A DNA stretch of 53,543 nt from a virus. Of this stretch, positions 48,852 to 53,543 are shown in pieces. The translations under genes and the position numbers were made by a program. The stretch's first letter is position 1. Every line of letters begins with the position of its first letter. Below the pieces are notes generated by a model. That model saw nothing but the letters and a program-made list of their open reading frames with translations, made no database searches and was not told the DNA's origin. The DNA lies in IMG/VR virus record IMGVR_UViG_3300047469_000074, positions 1 through 53,543 of that record, one strand, 5' to 3'.

Positions 48852-49999
48852 CACAGGTGACAGCGCAAGGTTTCGAGCGCACCCGTCTTGATGAGCGGGT
48901 CCAGCAATTGTTCGCGGCGTACCGCCTGATCTATGGCGAAGACATCTCGCTGGACCCGGACGATCTCGACGGGGAGTTCCTGTCGTTGATTGCTGAAGCA
49001 GTCAGTAACGTCGACCAGCTCGCTGAAGACGTCTACAACGCGTTCAACCCGAACAACGCAATCGGCGTAGCCCTGTCCCTGTTGGTGCAGCTGAACTCCA
49101 TCCGCCGAATTGCAGGCGCGTACTCGACAGCCGACCTGACCGTCGGCGGCAGCGACACCACATTCATCCCCGCCGGCTCGTTGGTTCGCAGCACGTACGA
49201 CAACTCGCAATGGGTGACGACGGGTGACGTAACTATCGGCTCGTCCGGTAACGCGCTGGTCTCGTGCCGGGCGCTGACGTTCGGCGCACGTTTTGCCCCT
49301 GCCAACACGATCACGAAGATCGACACCCCTATCTTCGGCTGGCAGAGCGTCACCAACCTTGCTTCAGCCACCCCGGGCCGGGCGGAAGAAAGCGACGAAG
49401 AGTTGCGGCAACGGCGCAAGCAGTCCACCGCAACGGCCTCGCAAGGCATTGTCGATGGCATCTATGGCACGATCCTGAACATCCCGAACGTGCGGCTCGC
49501 CAAGGTGTACGAAAACGAGACAGACGACGTTGACGCCAACGGGCAAGCCCCGCACAGCCTGAACGCAGTCGTGGAGGGTGGCGACATCGGCGAGATTGCG
49601 ATGGCCTTGTACATCAAGCGCTCGGCCGGCGTGACCATGCTTGGCGCAGTGGAACAAGACGTCGTTGACTCGCAGGGCCACATCCAGACGATGCGGTTTG
49701 ACAGGCCGACGGACCTCAACGCGTACATCACCGTGAACGTGACCAAGCTGCCGGGCTACCCGGTTGACGGCGCCACGAAGATCAAAGATGCGTTGGCTGC
49801 TTATGGCCTGACGCTCGACATCGGGCAGTCGCTACTGAACTCGCGGCTCTACAATCCGGTGAACACTGTACCGAACCAGTACGTTACGTCTATTCTCGTG
49901 GGCACGGCGCCGGCCCCGAGCACGGAAGCCAACATCAACCCGAGCTTCAAGCAATTGGTGAACATCGATCCTGCGAACATCGTGGTGAACGAGACATGA
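48848..49999 (+). CDS. Baseplate J-like protein (gp47 family)
   Basis: 383 aa. YRLIYGEDISLDPDDLDGEF, AFNPNNAIGVALSLLVQLNS, a beta-rich middle (TFIPAGSLVRSTYDNSQWVT) and RAEESDEELRQRRKQSTATA with SQGIVDGIYGTILNIPNVRL are J-family hallmarks. It builds the baseplate wedge. Confidence 0.92.
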   Translation: MTQVTAQGFERTRLDERVQQLFAAYRLIYGEDISLDPDDLDGEFLSLIAEAVSNVDQLAEDVYNAFNPNNAIGVALSLLVQLNSIRRIAGAYSTADLTVGGSDTTFIPAGSLVRSTYDNSQWVTTGDVTIGSSGNALVSCRALTFGARFAPANTITKIDTPIFGWQSVTNLASATPGRAEESDEELRQRRKQSTATASQGIVDGIYGTILNIPNVRLAKVYENETDDVDANGQAPHSLNAVVEGGDIGEIAMALYIKRSAGVTMLGAVEQDVVDSQGHIQTMRFDRPTDLNAYITVNVTKLPGYPVDGATKIKDALAAYGLTLDIGQSLLNSRLYNPVNTVPNQYVTSILVGTAPAPSTEANINPSFKQLVNIDPANIVVNET

Positions 50000-50757
50000 C
50001 ACCTATCGACTATATCCGGCTTGCGAGGAGCCGGGTGGCGATGCAGTACAAAGAATCGCCAAAGTTCCTCAAGACCCTTGACGCAGTGATGACGCAGTTC
50101 CAAGCGCTGGAGACTGCGTTCACATCCCTGTATGGTATCGTCGACATCGAGACAGCACAAGGTGTCAACCTCGATAACATTGGCGAGATCGTTGGCGTGA
50201 GCCGTGGCATCCCCGACGGGTTGGCACTGGCGTTCTTCGGGTTCACGGATACGCCGGAAGCGCTGCCGTATGGCGAGGAAGGTGTGGCTAACATCGGTGG
50301 CCGGTTCTACGAAGAAGGCGAGCCGTTTACGACAACGACCACGTTGGCGGACCCGGAGTTCCGCTTGCTCATCCGTGCAAAGATTGTGAAGAACCATTCT
50401 AAGGCGACGGTTGAAGACATCATTGCCGGGCTGGTCTACATCTTCAACACCCCGGGTACGCCGCTGATTCCGCATCCGCTGCAACCGGGCGAGGTGCCTG
50501 CCGGGCCGAACTACATTTCGGTTGACGACATTGGCGGTATGAAGATCAACATCGGCATCGGCCGTCCGTTGAGCTACCTCGAGAAGCAATTGATCTCGCA
50601 GTTCGACATTCTGCCGCGTCCGGCTGGCGTGCAGATTTACATCAAGACCAATTACGACAGTGAAGGCTACTTCGGGTTCCTCGGGCAACCCGGGGCCAAG
50701 GGGTTCGGTGAAGTGGGTGACCCAACCGTCGGCGGCGTTTTTGCGGAGAAGTTCTAA
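49996..50757 (+). CDS. Baseplate DUF2612 protein
   Basis: 253 aa. Starts MTPIDYIRLARSRVAMQYKE; the VNLDNIGEIVGVSRGIPDGL and LRLLIRAKIVKNHSKATVED-like FRLLIRAKIVKNHSKATVED pattern is the DUF2612 wedge family. Last baseplate gene before the fibres. Confidence 0.88.
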   Translation: MTPIDYIRLARSRVAMQYKESPKFLKTLDAVMTQFQALETAFTSLYGIVDIETAQGVNLDNIGEIVGVSRGIPDGLALAFFGFTDTPEALPYGEEGVANIGGRFYEEGEPFTTTTTLADPEFRLLIRAKIVKNHSKATVEDIIAGLVYIFNTPGTPLIPHPLQPGEVPAGPNYISVDDIGGMKINIGIGRPLSYLEKQLISQFDILPRPAGVQIYIKTNYDSEGYFGFLGQPGAKGFGEVGDPTVGGVFAEKF

Positions 50758-51831
50758 ATGACCCAATATGCGAAGCCCCCCATTTTGCCCACATGGGCTC
50801 AGGCGGGTGACAAGATCCAACCCACCGACGCAGAGTTGCTTGTCGGCTGGCCCGCTACATCTACTCCGCCATCGCGCCAGCGTTTCAACTTCGCGCTGAA
50901 CTACTCGTGGCAAGGTATCCGCTACTTCATGCAGCGCTCGATTGCTGACTGGGCTGCTGCTGAAGACTACCCAGCCGGCGCCCACGTGCGCGCACCGAAC
51001 GGCAAGACGTACCGGGCGATCGCGGACACCACCAACCAAGAGCCTAGCGCAAACGCTGGCGTCTGGGAGCGTTGGGGCTTCACCCTTACCGAGCTGTATA
51101 CAGAGCAGAACCAGCTTGCCCCCCGGGCGGACCCTATTTTCACCGGGAACCCGCGCGGCATTACTCGCCCGGTTGGCGACAACACAACCAGCCTAGCGAG
51201 CACCGCGTTCGTTACCCGGGCGGTGAACGACGCGTTGAGTGGGTTGATTCCTGTTGGCTTGATCGCAATGTGGAACGGCGCGATTGATACCATTCCCGCG
51301 AAGTGGCAACTCTGCGACGGCACCAACGGAACCCCGGACTTCCGTGACAAGTTCCTCGTTGGCGCTGGCGGCACCTACGCGGTGGACGCTAGTGGTGGCG
51401 CTGCTCAGGTCGCCCTTTCCGTTGCGAACATGCCGTCGCACCAGCACACGGGCGAAACGGCAGCGGCGGGTACGCACACGCACACGGCGTCCACAGACGC
51501 GCAGGGCTACCACAACCACGGGGGTTCGACGACCTCGGCTGGCGCCCACAACCACCAGAGCGGCATTTCGCGTAGCGTTGCGGTCTATGGCGGCGGCGGG
51601 CCTGCAGATGACATTGGCGAGAACATGAGCGCCAACCCGATCTACACCAGCACGAACGGGGACCACGGGCACGGCATCTATGCAGACGGAACGCACGCGC
51701 ACAACGTGACGATCAACGCGGGCGGGGCTCACGCACACACATATGCGACGAGCCTCGTCGGTGGCAGCACGGCGCACGAAAACCGTCCGCCGTATCTGGC
51801 AAAGGCATTCATCATGCGGGTGACGGTATGA
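50758..51831 (+). CDS. Tail fibre with His-rich (HxH) tip
   Basis: 357 aa. N-terminal shared fibre domain (PPILPTWAQAGDKIQPTDAE, then STPPSRQRFNFALNY). A collar-like WQLCDGTNGTPDFRDKFLVG segment marks the tip start. Residues ~225-345 contain seven HxH pairs (HQH, HTH, HNH, HNH, HGH, HAH, HAH), as in the iron-binding needle of the T4 long fibre. Ends ENRPPYLAKAFIMRV, a conserved fibre end. First of three related fibres. Confidence 0.85.
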   Translation: MTQYAKPPILPTWAQAGDKIQPTDAELLVGWPATSTPPSRQRFNFALNYSWQGIRYFMQRSIADWAAAEDYPAGAHVRAPNGKTYRAIADTTNQEPSANAGVWERWGFTLTELYTEQNQLAPRADPIFTGNPRGITRPVGDNTTSLASTAFVTRAVNDALSGLIPVGLIAMWNGAIDTIPAKWQLCDGTNGTPDFRDKFLVGAGGTYAVDASGGAAQVALSVANMPSHQHTGETAAAGTHTHTASTDAQGYHNHGGSTTSAGAHNHQSGISRSVAVYGGGGPADDIGENMSANPIYTSTNGDHGHGIYADGTHAHNVTINAGGAHAHTYATSLVGGSTAHENRPPYLAKAFIMRVTV

Positions 51832-53306
51832 CGCAATACAACACGCCGGAAGTCATCCCCGCGTGGGCTGAAGCGGGGGACAAGAACGACGTTCCCAGCA
51901 ACCCGGAGGTCCAAGAGGGTTGGGCGCTGACAAATACGCCACCGACACGCCAACGCTTCAACTGGCTGCTGAACTGGCTCGCGGGTGGCGTGCGCGCGTG
52001 GATGCAGAAGGGCATCCCTGACTGGAGCCCACTCGAAGACTACCCGGCGCACGCCAAGGTGACGGACGCGGACGGCAAGACGTACACCGCCAAGCGGGCC
52101 AACACGAATGCGGACCCCAGCGAAAGCCCGGACGACTGGGAGCGCTGGGGTTACAGTGCCAGCGATCCGAACATCGACAACGTCCCCACCCCTCCACTCT
52201 TCGACGACGACACGACCGTCGTGAACAGTGAGTTCGTGAACCGCAACGGGATGTTTGTGCGGAACGTAGACGTAACGGTTAACACGACGTTGGCGAACTC
52301 GCACATGGGTGGCTCGATCACCTTCAGGGCAGCGGTGAGCAGAGACATGACGCTCAAAGCAGCGAACACGGTTCCTGCTGATCGGGGAGTGTGGGTAATC
52401 AACCGGGCTACTGACGCAAATGCGCTGGTCTACCTCGTCCCTGCGACAAGCTCTGGTGATAAGATCAGTTTGCTTGGGCCGGTTGCTGCCAACTTCCCGT
52501 TCCTTGATACGACTGGCATCACGTCGTTGAGGTATGGGGAAAGCGCCTACCTTCGAAGCAACGGTAACAACTCGTGGGAGGCGCTGATCTTCAATACGAG
52601 GCAAGGTATTACGTACCCAGCCACAACCACCGGGGCGTTTCTCGCAACCCTCGACGCTGTTGACGCACGGATCAATGCGCTGTTTGTTGGTTCGCTCAAG
52701 CTCGTGCTGCACAACGGCCCCCCGGAGGCCGGGTTCCTTGCTGCCAATGGCTCGACGGTCAGTCGCTTTACGTACCCAACCCTGTTTGCATCTATCAGCA
52801 TTCAGGCACAAGGAAACAACACGAGCGGGCAGAACACCATCACGGGCGTTTCTGCTGGAGTGATTGCGCGTTTGCAGATTGGCATGCCTATCAGCGGGCT
52901 CGGTGTCCCTCCGGGGGCTACTGTAGCGGGCGCAAGCGGAACGACCATCACGCTGTCTGCGAACACGTCCGTTGGGGGAACAAGCCAGCTTTATTACGTG
53001 TGCCCGTGGGGTGTTGGCGACGGCTCTTCGACATTCCAATTGCCGGATCTGCGCGGGTTATTCTTGCGTGGTTTAGATCTCGGCAGGGGGATTGATGCAT
53101 CCCGGTTGCTCGGCCTTCAGCAAGGGGACGACATTATCGCCCACACCCACAACGTACCAAACTACATTCCAACGGGGTCGTTTGCTCAAACCGGTTCGGC
53201 AGTCGTATTGGCAAATAATCCGGGCAATAATTACGCCATAAGTTCAACGGGCGGGGCTGAAACCCGGCCGAAGAACCACGCGGTCCAAATCCTCATCAAA
53301 TACTGA
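51828..53306 (+). CDS. Tail fibre with collar-type C-terminal tip
   Basis: 492 aa. The N-terminal ~100 residues match the other two fibres, closest to the one at 299. A long beta-rich shaft region follows, then a tail-collar domain (APFLAANGSTVSRFTYPTLF-like FLAANGSTVSRFTYPTLFAS, SSTFQLPDLRGLFLRGLDLG) and the end RPKNHAVQILIKY, typical of fibre receptor-binding tips. Next is its chaperone at 53309. Confidence 0.88.
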   Translation: MTQYNTPEVIPAWAEAGDKNDVPSNPEVQEGWALTNTPPTRQRFNWLLNWLAGGVRAWMQKGIPDWSPLEDYPAHAKVTDADGKTYTAKRANTNADPSESPDDWERWGYSASDPNIDNVPTPPLFDDDTTVVNSEFVNRNGMFVRNVDVTVNTTLANSHMGGSITFRAAVSRDMTLKAANTVPADRGVWVINRATDANALVYLVPATSSGDKISLLGPVAANFPFLDTTGITSLRYGESAYLRSNGNNSWEALIFNTRQGITYPATTTGAFLATLDAVDARINALFVGSLKLVLHNGPPEAGFLAANGSTVSRFTYPTLFASISIQAQGNNTSGQNTITGVSAGVIARLQIGMPISGLGVPPGATVAGASGTTITLSANTSVGGTSQLYYVCPWGVGDGSSTFQLPDLRGLFLRGLDLGRGIDASRLLGLQQGDDIIAHTHNVPNYIPTGSFAQTGSAVVLANNPGNNYAISSTGGAETRPKNHAVQILIKY

Positions 53307-53308
53307 TC

Positions 53309-53543
53309 ATGGAAGAACTCAACCAACCAGACGAAGGTTTGTCGCAAGTCGTGGAACTTGCGTCGAAGATTGCTTACCAATGTACGCCGGAGTGGTCATA
53401 CGCAGGTGAAGTGACTGTGTACGAGTCCCCGCAGGACTTGCTCGAAGGGCGCCCCCGCGTGTGGATGATCCCCGCTGGCGTTGTCGAGCTGCCACCTCCA
53501 CCCGAAGAGCCGGGTAAAATTCGCTACTGGGTGGTTGGCGAAG
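53309..53543 (+). CDS. Tail fibre assembly chaperone, N-terminal part (continues at 1)
   Basis: Begins two bases after the fibre stop (MEELNQPDEGLSQVVELASK). It runs off the window but joins in frame to the ORF ending at 302 through the 24-base duplication. The VTVYESPQDLLEGRPRVWMI start then a Pro-rich VELPPPPEEPGKIRYW linker suit fibre-assembly proteins. Confidence 0.8.
   Translation, partial: MEELNQPDEGLSQVVELASKIAYQCTPEWSYAGEVTVYESPQDLLEGRPRVWMIPAGVVELPPPPEEPGKIRYWVVGE

Noticed and set aside
1-53543. Integrase, excisionase or repressor pair for lysogeny
   Set aside because: No tyrosine or serine recombinase motif is visible; the small HTH protein alone does not show lysogeny.
1-53543. 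tRNA genes or CRISPR arrays
   Set aside because: No cloverleaf with matching arms and no spaced repeat array were seen.

Overview
The window is a complete, circularly permuted genome of a contractile-tailed (myovirus-type) bacteriophage. The first 24 bases are repeated at the very end and one gene reads in frame across the join, so the unique length is about 53,519 bp. A sheath (41540), tube (43049), short tape measure (44069), baseplate J-type protein (48848) and other tail genes establish the morphology. A GH19 endolysin with a spanin pair points to a Gram-negative host. The high GC content and protein types suggest a pseudomonad- or Burkholderiales-like host, but this is inference. I see no integrase, so a strictly lytic life is likely.

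Layout. Two long transcription blocks diverge from about 25.4-25.5 kb, where two promoter-like sequences have their -35 elements inside an inverted repeat. The rightward block carries a small HTH-type protein, a primase-helicase, a 280-bp non-coding AT-rich gap, small accessory genes and a PD-(D/E)XK-type nuclease. It continues with small and large terminase, portal, head morphogenesis, prohead protease, cement and major capsid proteins. Neck, a collagen-like protein, sheath, tube, frameshifting chaperone, tape measure, baseplate and three related tail fibres follow. It closes across the join into fibre chaperone, third fibre, holin candidates, endolysin and spanins, ending at a bidirectional terminator at 3.8 kb. 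The leftward block (25389 down to 3816) carries recombination and replication genes (RecA/Sak4-like ATPase, DUF669-like protein, Cas4-like nuclease, SF2 helicase), a MazG-like protein and a queuosine-precursor transporter. Then come three proteins sharing one C-terminal domain, a large non-coding region, the 7-deazaguanine cluster, a clamp-like protein, a family-B-like DNA polymerase and many small genes.

Two systems stand out. First, queE, queC, queD, folE and dpdA (15114 down to 11381), with a separate YhhQ-like transporter, form a complete predicted route from GTP or scavenged preQ0 to a 7-deazaguanine in phage DNA. No queF or amidotransferase partner is present, so the cyano form (dPreQ0) is the expected base. 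Second, about 630 bases between 15233 and 15860 contain no credible gene but fold, on the minus strand, into a dense set of long helices. G-U pairs and UUCG loops fit the minus strand only, and a canonical terminator follows. It has its own upstream promoter candidate and looks like a large structured RNA, which I cannot assign to a known family by eye.

Many genes overlap as ATGA or TAATG, so several genes too short for routine ORF calling (3816-3959, 4225-4407, 4404-4568, 7449-7547, 17194-17343, 30631-30777, 31481-31621) could be placed with fair confidence.
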